Below, one piece after another: positions 54,875 through 64,000 of a DNA stretch of 64,000 bases. The notes under the pieces were generated by a model. That model was not told the DNA's origin and searched no databases. It was given only the letters and a program-made list of their open reading frames with translations. The stretch lies in NCBI GenBank assembly GCA_031769625.1, contig JAUIMM010000534.1:10742001-10806000 (forward strand), given 5' to 3'. Positions within the stretch are counted from its first letter, which is position 1. Each line of letters begins with the position of its first letter. The translations under genes were made by a program, and so were the position numbers. This stretch comes from Taudactylus pleione (lineage: Eukaryota > Chordata > Amphibia > Anura > Myobatrachidae).

Positions 54875-54949
54875 CTGAATGTCCGTCAGCTCTTTCAAGA
54901 AGCGTTTTGACATATCGGGGCCGTTATCCATGGTAGGTATGTGGTAATT
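54875..54949 (-). CDS. bcat1: BCAT penultimate coding exon
   Basis: Acceptor GGATTTTTAG, 25 codons reading NYHIPTMDNGPDMSKRFLKE + LTDIQ, donor GTATGTG. HIPTM-x-NGP is a conserved motif near the C-terminus of vertebrate branched-chain aminotransferases. Phases 0/0 match the exons on either side. The residues after NGP (RFLKEL) lean towards mitochondrial BCAT2, while LTDIQ matches cytosolic BCAT1. In the assembled order it follows ILYNGD of the exon at 61483 without gaps relative to the mammalian proteins. Confidence 0.92.
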
Positions 54950-55182
54950 CTAAAAATCCAAAAGCAAACAAATGCAGATGCACAAATTAGTAACCAAACA
55001 GAGGAATAAAACATTACAGACAGTATCTATGCAATCTATGGGAGATGCGTCCATGATCAGGACATGAAGACAGAAGGCATGAAATGGTCACATCCTCTAC
55101 AGAAATTGTTAAAACATGGTTCAGTGTCTTATTCTTTTCCTAGTCTACAAGGCTTCATATTCCTGACCCACAGGAGAGACCT

Positions 55183-55729
55183 GGGCCTGATTCAGAGCCG
55201 AACGCTCTGACCAGAGAGCTCGCTCTGAATCAGGGCCCTCCTCCATGAAAATGGAGCGGCCTCCTGGCCGCTCGCATAGCTGTGGGTGACCACCCACAGC
55301 ATATGCGAGCGTCCATGATGATGGTCGCAATGGTCTTGACCATCGCGACCATCGGGCTTACGACGGAGACCCTGCAGTAGGGTCTCACTGCCGCAAGCCC
55401 TGGAGTGATTTTGGCTCTATCAGAGCCAAAATCTCTCCCACTGACATCACTAGTGATGTCAGTGGGGCCGGCTTCAGACGTAGGCGTTCCCATGGGAACG
55501 CCTCCGTCTGGCAGGCACTCCCCCGGCACGCCCACCAAAGGCGGCGTGCTGTCAATCAACATCGACAGCACGCCCCCTTTGGTGCGAGACCCGGAGCGAT
55601 GAAGGCCCGTCGCTCGCCGGGTCTCGCGCATGCGCACGACGGAGCTCCCTTCGTCGTACGCATGCGCATTGGGGGAACATCGACCCGCTTGCGAGCGTCC
55701 TGCGCTCGCGAGCGGGTCTGAATGACCCC
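55183..55729. mobile_element. Hairpin-chain MITE, copy 6 (TSD CCT)
   Basis: Starts GGGCCTGATTCAGAGCCGAA and ends GGGTCTGAATGACCCC, flanked by CCT at 55180-55182 and 55730-55732. It has the same hairpin order as copy 1 in reverse orientation: GATTTTGGCTCTATCAGAGC + CAAAATC, ACTGACATCACTAGTGATGT, AGGCGTTCCCATGGGAACGC, and GCGTGCTGTC/GACAGCACGC. It sits in a BCAT intron only 230 bp upstream of the exon at 54875. Confidence 0.92.
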
Positions 55730-55832
55730 CCTGATCCTGATTCACACGTCATATGAGGCTGTACAGGCGTCCCAGATTGCATGAGCGCCTTTGCTAACAT
55801 ATGCACAATCACACGGATACCTGCAGCCTCCA

Positions 55833-56177
55833 AAGGCGGGTATCCACCAGATGATATGCTCCATGAGCGATATTGTCTAGTGCTTGCCCCGCAGTGCCAG
55901 GCTCTATGTCGTTAGCAACATTGAGCATTCACGCTAAATCATTAACGATATCATTCAGTGCCGGCACCCTCCCTCATCCTCGTACTTGCAGAACCTGACG
56001 ATATCGCCAGGTTGCTTCTGCAAGTACAGGCAATGAAAGAGATCGTCAACGTCCAGCGGGAGCATGCATCGCTGGTCGTTGACGGCATACACACTGAACG
56101 ATATTGTGGACGATGAACGATAACAATATCGTTATTGTTCAAATCGTCCACTTTATCGTTTAGAGGATACGCGCCTT
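55833..56177. mobile_element. MITE with GCGTATCC-type ends
   Basis: Left AAGGCGGGTATCCACC and right GGATACGCGCCTT are inverted. The interior has CGATATTGT, AACGATATCGTT and GCAACATTGAGCATTCACGC-type modules, with CCTGACGATATCGCCAGG as an internal hairpin. It resembles the CGATAT-rich elements at 19973 and at the right edge. Target duplication unresolved. Confidence 0.65.
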
Positions 56178-56410
56178 AAGTGCGTGTTTCTGAGAACGCA
56201 CCTAAGAGAACTGACGTGTTACCAGAGATCCCATACTCTTCTGAGTTGTGTGAATGCATTATGGGCGCCACATTCAAACTGATCCCCTGCACCTAGTATG
56301 GGGTAGTTGTATGCGATGACTGCTACTCTTGCGAGCAGAGCAGAGGGGCGGTGTGATCGCAAAGATTAGCATTGGCATGTCGTACACAGTGGTTGACCAC
56401 AGCTGTGCTC

Positions 56411-56572
56411 GCGTAACTTGCGGAGTGGAGAGAGATAAAGCACCAACCAATCAACTCCTAACTGTCCCTTTACAGGCTGTGCTTCAAAAATGACAGTTAG
56501 GAGCTGATTGGCTGGTACTTTATCTCTTTCCACTTTCTCTCTCTCTCCAAGGCTTAGTACATAGACCCTTAA
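56411..56572. mobile_element. AGATGTACTAAGC MITE, copy 3
   Basis: GGAGTGGAGAGAGATAAAGC on the left, GGTACTTTATCTCTTTCCAC and CCAAGGCTTAGTACATAGAC on the right. The left tip is missing or diverged. It matches copies at 18764 and 54056. Confidence 0.8.
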
Positions 56573-56599
56573 CTGTGAAATGACCACTAGTTAGTTTTA

Positions 56600-59500
56600 A
56601 ACGGACGGTGACCCTTCTCCCCATTTCTCTCTTTTTTCTTCTGCTTAGTCCCTCTACTATTTTTATGTTTTTTTCAGCCCCACTTTAGTGTACCGTATAG
56701 CTTTAGCTCTCCCTTTCACCAATGGCTGCTTCACTCCTTATAGTCTCTATTAATGCTAGAGGGCTGAACGTTCCAGAAAACAGAGCCCAGGCCCTTCGCT
56801 CTTTCCATGCTGATGGAGCGGATATCGTCCTTGTACAGGAAACCCACTTTCGCCATTTCCCCCTCCGCCCCACGGCTTAGTAATCAATGTTACCCCATAA
56901 CATATTATGGTAACTATCCCCAATCGAAATCTAAGGGAGTTGCTATTTTATTTGCTAAAAGCTTGCCATTCGCAAATTCTGAAGTACATATTTTGGAGGA
57001 GGGGAGATGTCTACTTGTCAAATGCTCTATTTTGAATCAACTTTTCACATTTGTTAATATTTATGCTCCAAACCAGAGTCAGACAAATTTTCTTGAGGGT
57101 TCTGGATAAAATTGACATGCCCCAGACAGGGGACCTTGATAGTAGGTGGGGACTTCAACTGGGCTCTAGACTATCTCCTGGACACCTCATCGGGCTCTTC
57201 GACGTTCCCTTGCCGTATGTCAAGGAAGGTAAGACGGTTTGCTCTATACTCACCAGCTGTCCGGCGTATATATCTCATCCTTCAGACAGAGACTACTCCT
57301 ATTATTCTAGTACCCACCAGTCCTATTCCAGGATAGATTATATATTGGTTGGCCATAGATTCCTCCATCTAGAACATACAACTTCCATAGGAGTGACAAC
57401 CTGGTCTGACCATGCCCCAGTGAGAGTAGACCCCTCCCTCGGGTTTTCTGATCCAATCAGCAGATTCTGGCATTTTAATGAGTCCCTTCTGTCCGACCCT
57501 CACTGTAGATCCCATGCAAGCAACTGGGTAGGACAGATAGAAGACTTACTTTGGAAAATACAGGTTTTGGAGTCTACCCACAAAACTTCCCTTTCCTCTG
57601 ATGTTTATGTGGACTTAGTCCAGGCCCGATCAGCCTTAAACAAACTTTTACTGGAAAAGGTCAAACATTCTTTTCGCTGGGGTAATAAACCCGGAAAAAT
57701 GCTAGCTAGAGCTCTGCGAACGCAAAGAGCTTGTTCCTTTATCCCCTCTATTAAAGATGGGAGGGGACAGGTCTCACATAATACTTGCAAGATTGCAGAA
57801 GATTTTTGTTCCTACTATTCATCACTGTATAATCTACCTGCCCCTTTGGCCTTCCCTGACGTTCTTGGGAAACAATGGGCTATTGAGGCCTATCTCACTA
57901 GAATTGGGTTTCCCAAGCTTGACGACCTTGCCAATGATGACCTTTCACCTTACCTGAGCTATTGGAGGCCATTAAATCCACCCCTTCCGTCCTGACCCTG
58001 ACGAGTTCACTATCAATTATTATAAAGCCTTCAGGTACAAACTGGCTCCTCCACTGTTGGAGGCCTTTAATTCGGTTTCCGATAAGACCCCCTTCTCCTG
58101 CCAATCCCTAGAAACCCATATAACGGTTATTCCCAAGGAAGGCAAAGATCTCTCCCTCTGTCGCAGCTACCACCCAATCTATCTTCTCAATGTAGACGTC
58201 AAACTGTATGCGAAACTTCTCGCAAACAGATTAAAACATGTCCTACCCTCTCTGATTCATAGCGACCAGGTAGGGTTTGTTCCGGGCCGTGAAGCTAGGG
58301 ACAATACCTCCAAAATTATAGCCCTTATCCACTATATCTCGTCTACGGATACCCTAGCTATTCTGCTGTCTACTGATGCCGAGAAGGCATTTGACAGGGT
58401 AGATTGGAGCTTTATGTCTGGAGTACTGAGACACCTGGGACTGTGTCCTGTTTGCTTCCAACGCGTCCTCACCCTTTATCATTCCTCCTCTCTACTCGTA
58501 TTAGAGTTAATGGTTCCCTTTCTGACTCCTTCTCCATTAACAAGGTTGTCCCTTATCCCCCCCTGATTTTTATTATTTGTATGGAGGCTCTGGCAAGGTC
58601 GATCATGCTGAATCCGAACATATTGGGCTTTAGGTTACATAGTGAAGAATTAGCACTAATCGCCAATGATTTGTTTTCCACAATTACAAATCCCATTATT
58701 TCCTTACCGAACCTATTGGAGGAATTCAAGATTTTTGGAGACCTTTCCAATTTTAAAGTTAATTACTCTAAGTCGGTGGCCTTGAATATTAAAGGCACTT
58801 CCACAGATGGTTGCAGGCCTTAAATCAGCATTCCCTTTCACTTGGCTCTCTTCCCAGCTCAAATATCTGGGGGTTACTCTTACTAGAGGTCTCTCCCGCC
58901 TGTTTGAGGCCAATTTCACTCCCTCCTAGAGAAGCTACGCTCAGACTTGAGGTTATGGAAATCAGGACCCTTCTCGTGGGTTGGGAGGCTGGGCATTCTC
59001 AAAATGAACTCTCTCCCTAAAATCCTCTACTTGTTGCAAACCCTCCCAATTAAATTACCTTCTAGATGGTTTATGGAGGTCCAGGCTCTCATTAGAGAAT
59101 TTGTCTGGGGAAGCAACAGGCCCCATTTGAAGTTAGACCTTATGTTTCACCACAAAGATAGAGGGGGTTTACGCCTCCCAAATACTAAAGGTTACTATCA
59201 GGCCTGTATCCTTCACAGAATTGTGGCTTGGTCCAGACCAGACTTTCCTAAACAATGGGTGCAAATTGAGAATCAGGTGCTGAAGATCCCTTTATCAATA
59301 GTTCCATGGCTCCCCGTCCTTCAAAATATTTCTCATCCTACCATTGGTCCCACCTTAAGTTCTTGGAGAACATTACGGAAGTCCCCCCCGATATCTTCAT
59401 CTCATTCCTCCCTCATGTCATTCCTCTTTAATGAACAATTTCTTCCAGGTATGGATGTCAAGACTTTCCACTCCTGGTTAGCGGTAGGACTTTTTAGGGT

Positions 59501-60842
59501 CGGACAGCTGAGGAGTTGCGGTAGCTTTGTGCCCTATGCTGAGGTTTGTGAGAAATGGAATCTACCCTCACGGGAATACTGGCACTACCTTCAGTTACGT
59601 CATTACCTGCAATCTCTTGGCCCCCCTAAGACTCTTTGTTTGCCTTATACTCCCTTCGAACAATTATGTACTAGCCCTACTACCCTGACCCACACTATCT
59701 CGCTGATTTATAATTTTCTGTCAACGGACGCTAATTCTCCCTAATTTTACTAAGGTCTGGGACCAAGAGCTTGGAGTCGGCCTAACTGACGATGAGTGGG
59801 AAAAAATATTTTAGTTGGCTCATGCCTGCTCCCCTAGTGTTGGCGTTAGGGAGACCCAATATAAATTACTTTCACATTGGTATAGATGCCCAGATACCCT
59901 CTCTGGGGATTGGTGTTCTGAACATATGCTGGCGCTGTTCTGGGGCCCCAGGTAACCCATTACATATTTGGTGGCAATATCCTATTCTTCAGCCGTTTTG
60001 GAACGAAGTCCTCAGCCTTTCTGCGAAAATTTTAGGTGAACCGGTCCCTACAGCTCCAACGTTCCGGTTGTTTCATTATCATCCAGACCCCTCTCGAAAT
60101 ATAAGAAAACTTTGTTCTGTCATTTGAATAATGCTGCTAAAGCAGTCGGTCCGGTAAAATGGTGCTCCTCCTCTCCTCCCACGGTTATGGAATGGTTTGC
60201 TAGGTTAGATCTATATATGGAAATGGATGATATACTGACCTCTGCTGATGGCGACTATGAGTCCTTTAGAGATACCTGACTCCGCTGGATAGATTTCAAG
60301 GACTCTGATCTTCAAAACTATATTATCCTCTTCCCGTCTCTCAATTTCCTAGATCTGTCCCAACCTGTGGTAGAACCTATGCCCTTACACCTGGTTCAAA
60401 GGTTGTATACTAGCTATACTCTACTTTTCTCATTATCTGTCTCTCTACCCTTTTCAATGGGTACTGATGAACCAGTGATTACATTATTTGATTTGAGGTG
60501 ACTGTTTTCTCTTTTTTTCCAATCTATTTCTATCTTTTCCCTTTCCTTCCTTTCACCACCTCCTCACCCTATTGTCTGGTTGTGTCTTTGTTTGCATCTG
60601 TTCTTTTCTTCTTTGTGTCTGTCTTTTTATTTCTTTCCATTTATTTTTTTCCATTTTTGTGGGTCTTTTTCTAGATGCTTTATGATGTCACTGGCAATTT
60701 TTGTTACTGAGTCTTAACTTTTTCCAGTGTATTGGTATTTTTGAACTGTTTTATGACAATGACCCTGATATTGTCAATAAGTATTTGTACTGTTATTTTA
60801 CGGTTTCTGACAAATTTTTTATAATAAAATACAATTTACACT
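56600..60842 (+). mobile_element. L1/Tx1-like LINE, near-complete ORF2 but degenerate
   Basis: Begins in a T/C-rich leader, runs through endonuclease, reverse transcriptase and a terminal zinc-knuckle region, and ends in AATAAAATAC near 60826 without a long A tail. No ORF1 was seen. It belongs to a different family from the LINE at 4190-6724, judged by sequence in the same region (FVWGSNRPHLKLDL against FIWADKKPRISLIR). It lies antisense in the BCAT intron between 54949 and 61483. No target duplication was resolved. Confidence 0.88.
56722..60250 (+). pseudogene. L1/Tx1-like ORF2 with endonuclease and reverse transcriptase, many frameshifts
   Basis: ORF2 nicks DNA and reverse-transcribes the element's RNA. 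The start is ATG 56722 (MAASLLIVSINARGLNVPEN). Endonuclease blocks: ADIVLVQETHF, FVNIYAPNQS, GGDFNWALD, RIDYILVGHRF, TTWSDHAPVRV. Reverse transcriptase: ITVIPKEGKD, SLCRSYHPIYLLNVDVKLYA, DQVGFVPGREARDN, LLSTDAEKAFDRVDW with the first palm aspartate. The expected FADD box reads LALIANDLFSTI and the expected G-x-RQGCPLSP reads VVPYPPL, so catalysis is lost. Then GGLRLPNTKGYYQACILHRI and CWRCSGAPGNPLHIWWQYP (worn knuckle). Frame changes occur near 56830, 57110, 57990, 58560, 58830 and 59750. Confidence 0.85.
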
Positions 60843-61482
60843 AAATGGACTGTGACTTTGCTGCTCCTATACCCCCTTTCTTGTCTCACATAAGCCTCCC
60901 CTGCACAGCACTTCCCCTGCAAGCATTACAGAAGGAAGCCCACAAAGACACATGATCTAATCCCTGTATACTGTGATACTTTCTTATCCTGCCTTATATT
61001 TCCTCTACTCCCCTGGTAGTCACTGGAAAGCTTCTCATACAGTGACTGCAGGAGGTTATCCTCTGTTCTGCCATTAGCTCCCAGAGTGACTGTACAAGAC
61101 GTGCAGGCTAGAGAGATGGTAAGCAGGTATGGTCCTCTGAAGATGAGGTAAGAAAGCTGACTCTGCTGCCCCCCCCCCATAAGTGGGGTTTGAACTTCTG
61201 GAGAAAAATGGCCTCTAAAATTTTCAATGGCACAAAGTTTACTTGTAAAATCCCGAACACAACAGCCAAATGCATTGGGCACTAATGTCTTTATACTTGT
61301 ATTCTTAACTACGACTCCCAAACTGACAAAAGCTGGCAAGCCATAGACTATCTATTCTACACTGTCTACAATTCACTTTGCTAATAGCTAGAAGTTACTG
61401 TAAATGTGTTACTAAAATAGAGTAAAATATACGCCAATGTGTTCTATGCCAGTATTGTGTGCAATAAGCATGCAGTACTCAC
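60843..61482. other. Intronic sequence without recognised feature
   Basis: Part of the BCAT intron directly 3' of the exon at 61483. The minus-strand frame 60926-61339 has no recognisable similarity. A C9 run is near 61171. Confidence 0.5.
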
Positions 61483-61623
61483 GTCTCCATTATAAAGTAT
61501 CCGGCTTACTGGACAGACCACACAGGCCGTTCCTGCTCCAAATATCTCTTTTACCCTGTTTTCTTGCAGCCCCTTAATCACTTCAGCCATGGTAACCGAG
61601 CGCTCCGAGACCTTGAATTCCCC
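61483..61623 (-). CDS. bcat1: BCAT exon with conserved GTACVVCPV block
   Basis: Branched-chain aminotransferase moves the amino group of leucine, isoleucine and valine to 2-oxoglutarate using pyridoxal phosphate. This exon has acceptor GTTTTTGTGCAG, 47 codons ([47 protein letters not shown]) and donor GTGAGT, phases 0/0. FG-x-GTAC-x-VCPV is the conserved loop near the cofactor phosphate, whose threonine contacts pyridoxal phosphate, and it includes the CxxC redox pair. By eye about 31 of 47 positions match human BCAT1 and about 25 match BCAT2, so bcat1 is favoured. The next exons are at 54875 and 51813. The upstream exons are outside the window. Confidence 0.95.
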
Positions 61624-61979
61624 CTGCACAAAAACATAACCCAGGGTATTGTAATTATTGCAGCACCATAGGACAAAAGTAATCACACCCAGTGCACAAT
61701 GACATGGCTGGTCACGGCTTGGAATGCAAAATTATATTAAGCCATTCTCAGACGGAATTTAGTTACATGTTAATCTTTGAAAGTAGTGAAGGAAATATTA
61801 CAATGGTGACTGAAATCCCCTTTACTGTTGGTTTAGTTATAGTCACCTCCTCTGCTGCACCACACCACATACTCTACATACAGGATACTAACTTGTGGAG
61901 TAAATACACAGAGTGAAAGACACATAGAAAGCCGCATCACTACAGGGGGGGGGATGGACGTGAAGGAGGAAATCCTTAA

Positions 61980-62440
61980 ACCCCCAGGGGACGCATCGGG
62001 ACAGCACACCCTGCAGGCTGCCGTCGCATCCATTGCAACCACGGAACAGCACGCCCTGCAGGCTGCAGTCGCAACTATTGCGACCACGGAACAGCACGCC
62101 CTGCAGGCTGCAGTCGCATTAATTGCGACCTGGAACAGCACACCCTGCTGCCTGCAGTCGCATCCATTGCGACACGGAACAGCACACCCTGCAGGCTGCA
62201 GTCACATCCATTGCGACACGGAACAGCACACCCTGCAGGCTGCAGTCGCATCCAATGTGACACGGAACAGCACACCCTGCAGGCTGCAGTCGCATCCATT
62301 GCGACACGGAACAGCACACCCTGCAGGCTGTAGTCACATCCATTGCGACACGGAACAGCACACCCTGCAGGCTGCAGTCGCATCCAATGTGACACTGAAC
62401 AGCACACCCTGCAGGCTGCAGTCGCATCCAATGTGACAGC
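61980..62440. repeat. 44-48 bp minisatellite
   Basis: About 10 units of ACGGAACAGCACACCCTGCA, GGCTGCAGTCGCATCCATTG + CGAC. Open frames on both strands are shadows. Upstream intron of BCAT. Confidence 0.94.
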
Positions 62441-62776
62441 GCCAGTTATGTGATAAAATAAATAAAATACAGACATGTGGGTTTTTTCATGTATTTAGTA
62501 CAGATATTTATTCAGCATCCGCAGTCTGCATGTAAACCTTCAAATACAATTACAAACTACCCCGTATGCACCTACCAGATCATCTCTCTATTAAACCTTC
62601 AAGGTCCGCTCCATTCACCTCTTCCACCCACTTCATCTCAGCATTGCGATCATTTACCCTCCCCCAGGTCCCATCTCCCAATTACTAGAAAATTTGTCCT
62701 CCAGCTTTTCTGCAGCCCTCCACACTATGAACCACTCAAAAAAAAAAATCTCCAATCCATCGGCCTCCATAACACT
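62441..62776. other. Unassigned stretch
   Basis: No recognisable gene. TTATTCAGCATCCGCAGTCT, GCACCTACCAGATCATCTCT and CCATTCACCTCTTCCACCCA give no family signal that I can name. Confidence 0.4.
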
Positions 62777-63375
62777 GGCCCTCATTCAGAGCCGCTCGTT
62801 AGCGGCAGTACGCTCGTTCCGAGCGATGTTTGCACATCTGCGCATGCGTACGCTTTTTAGTACGCATGCGCGAACCAGTCAGTGCGGCCGAAAATCCTTT
62901 GTACGCTATATAGCGAGTGCCTGCTATTTTGAGTGACAGAATGAGGCGTATGTGGGTGGTAACAGGGGAAGGTGCTTGAAAATGGGGAGTGGAGATCCGA
63001 ACGCAGGCGTGCTTAAAGGTCAAAACGGGCGTTTTATGGGTGTGTATATTTAAAACAGCAGCGTCATTGACCACGTCACTGGGTTATTTTATAGCCAGAA
63101 CTGCATGCAAATTTGTGGTAGCAAACACCAACCACAAGAATAGCGAGCAGTTCATACGCTGGTCGATGTACTCGATTAATCTAATAAATAGCGGACATGA
63201 CGTAGGATGCGTGCGGCCAGGGGGCGTTTTTAACAAATAAACGAGCGTATGTTTTGCTCGTTCGTTCAGACTTAGAGGTGTGAACACACTGCAATGTGCG
63301 TACGGATCATTTAAATAGCCACCCCTTGTTTTTAAACGAACGACCGCAAATAGCGTCCGGCTCTGAATGAGGGCC
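62777..63375. mobile_element. Hairpin-chain MITE, copy 7 (TSD ACT)
   Basis: Starts GGCCCTCATTCAGAGCCGCT and ends CGGCTCTGAATGAGGGCC (clean 16-bp ends), flanked by ACT at 62774-62776 and 63376-63378. Internal hairpins include CATGCGTACGCTTTTTAGTA + CGCATGCG and AACGAGCGTATG/TACG modules. Its interior is diverged from copies 1-6. Confidence 0.9.
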
Positions 63376-63490
63376 ACTGTCCTTATCTTATCCTTTGGGC
63401 ACAGCAATAGCAAACAGTGTGCTAGAAAAAGTCAATAGGGTCACTGTTGACCCCATTCTCTTTCCAAATGTTTTGCACACAAAGCAGAGA

Positions 63491-63511
63491 TATATATATA
63501 TATATATATTA
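63491..63511. repeat. TA microsatellite
   Basis: A run of TA dinucleotides. The following 63512-63893 shows no gene that I can support. Confidence 0.9.
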
Positions 63512-63893
63512 TAAAAGGCCCTACGGCTACCCAGCTGTACAGTGCATCTGTAAGCTTTTTCCCCCTTCCTTAAAGGTTATGCAGTAATGTCAACTGTTGA
63601 TAGTACATGTCATTCAGTCAGCAGTGTTAGGCTAACAGGTATAATACATGTGAATGCTACTTCATGGGAGTTTAATAGAATAAGAATTGAAACAGTATGT
63701 AGTCCTCAACTTGCATTGGGTGACTTGGTTATAAATATGAAGTTATTTGATTTTATAATAAGTTTTTCCATTTTAATTTCTTTTCACATGAAATTTGTCC
63801 AGAAAGGCCTAAATTGTAGGACTGATTCGGGTTAGCATAAAAGTGTGAAAAGCAATATGTAAGACAAGCCAATGGCAAATCTCTTGAGCTTGA

Positions 63894-64000
63894 GCAATGC
63901 TGCGCACACACTGGTCAAAATTGTGAACGATTGGACGATAACGATATCACTATCGTTCACTCAGTTACAATATCGTCCAGTGTGCATGAAAGATATCGTT
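63894..64000. mobile_element. CACAC/CGATAT MITE, cut by the window edge
   Basis: GCGCACACACTGGTCAAAAT, then GAACGATTGGACGATAACGA, ATCACTATCGTTC and ACAATATCGTCCAGTGTG. It is of the same type as 55833-56177 and 41782-42043. The right end lies outside the window. Confidence 0.65.

Noticed and set aside
55230..55745. 171-residue minus-strand ORF
   Set aside because: Falls almost wholly inside hairpin-chain copy 6; equivalent frames in other copies are not conserved.
51813..61623. Assignment to BCAT2 (mitochondrial)
   Set aside because: The larger exon matches BCAT1 at more positions by eye; kept as an alternative because the window lacks the N-terminus.
61833..62476. Cysteine-rich repeat protein (CRVCCSVS)
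   Set aside because: Minisatellite shadow, open on both strands.

Overview
This window looks like nuclear DNA from a vertebrate with a large, transposon-rich genome, most likely an amphibian (frog). The reasons are the multi-exon gene with GT/AG introns, L1/Tx1-like, CR1-like and DIRS-like retroelements, a Tc1 element, hAT elements with 8-bp target duplications, and very many palindromic non-autonomous DNA transposons. There is no bacterial gene organisation, and nearly all long open frames are transposon remnants or shadows of tandem repeats. The species is inferred from the repeat style only. The only host gene with intact exons is a branched-chain aminotransferase (closest to BCAT1) on the minus strand. 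Its last three coding exons are at 61483-61623, 54875-54949 and 51813-51851. The rest of the gene lies beyond the right edge of the window. A second, decayed host-type gene lies on the plus strand: three exon-like pieces of a coiled-coil protein (35041-35150, about 37970-38049, 39809-40185) keep splice sites but carry stops and frameshifts. A CpG-rich, CCAAT-containing block at 30730-31065 could be its old promoter or another gene's. Layout: 1-2887 is a 43-bp minisatellite organised in a 1578-bp higher-order repeat. 3.1-11.2 kb holds palindromic MITEs and a 5'-truncated L1-like LINE with a 16-bp target duplication, itself interrupted by a MITE. 11.3-16.5 kb is a complete-length hAT element with 8-bp target duplications and a frameshifted transposase, and 22.7-24.2 kb is its internal-deletion derivative. 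24.2-25.9 kb is a Tc1 element inserted beside that derivative. 26.06-30.70 kb is a DIRS-like tyrosine-recombinase retrotransposon with inverted terminal repeats. 32.8-45 kb is a run of hAT-like non-autonomous elements that carry internal VNTRs, plus the decayed coiled-coil gene. 45-51 kb is MITEs and unassigned sequence. 51.8-61.6 kb is the BCAT gene with CR1-like and L1-like copies in its introns. 62-64 kb has a minisatellite and more MITEs. The most notable pattern is a family of seven 484-599 bp elements built as a chain of consecutive hairpins. Each has ends like GGGCCTGATTCAG and a 3-bp target duplication (TGA, ACA, TAA, ACA, CTT, CCT, ACT). In three cases the empty site can be read from the window itself. 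A second pattern is a set of fold-back elements that share a telomere-like TTAGGC/TTAGGG core but have unrelated arms.
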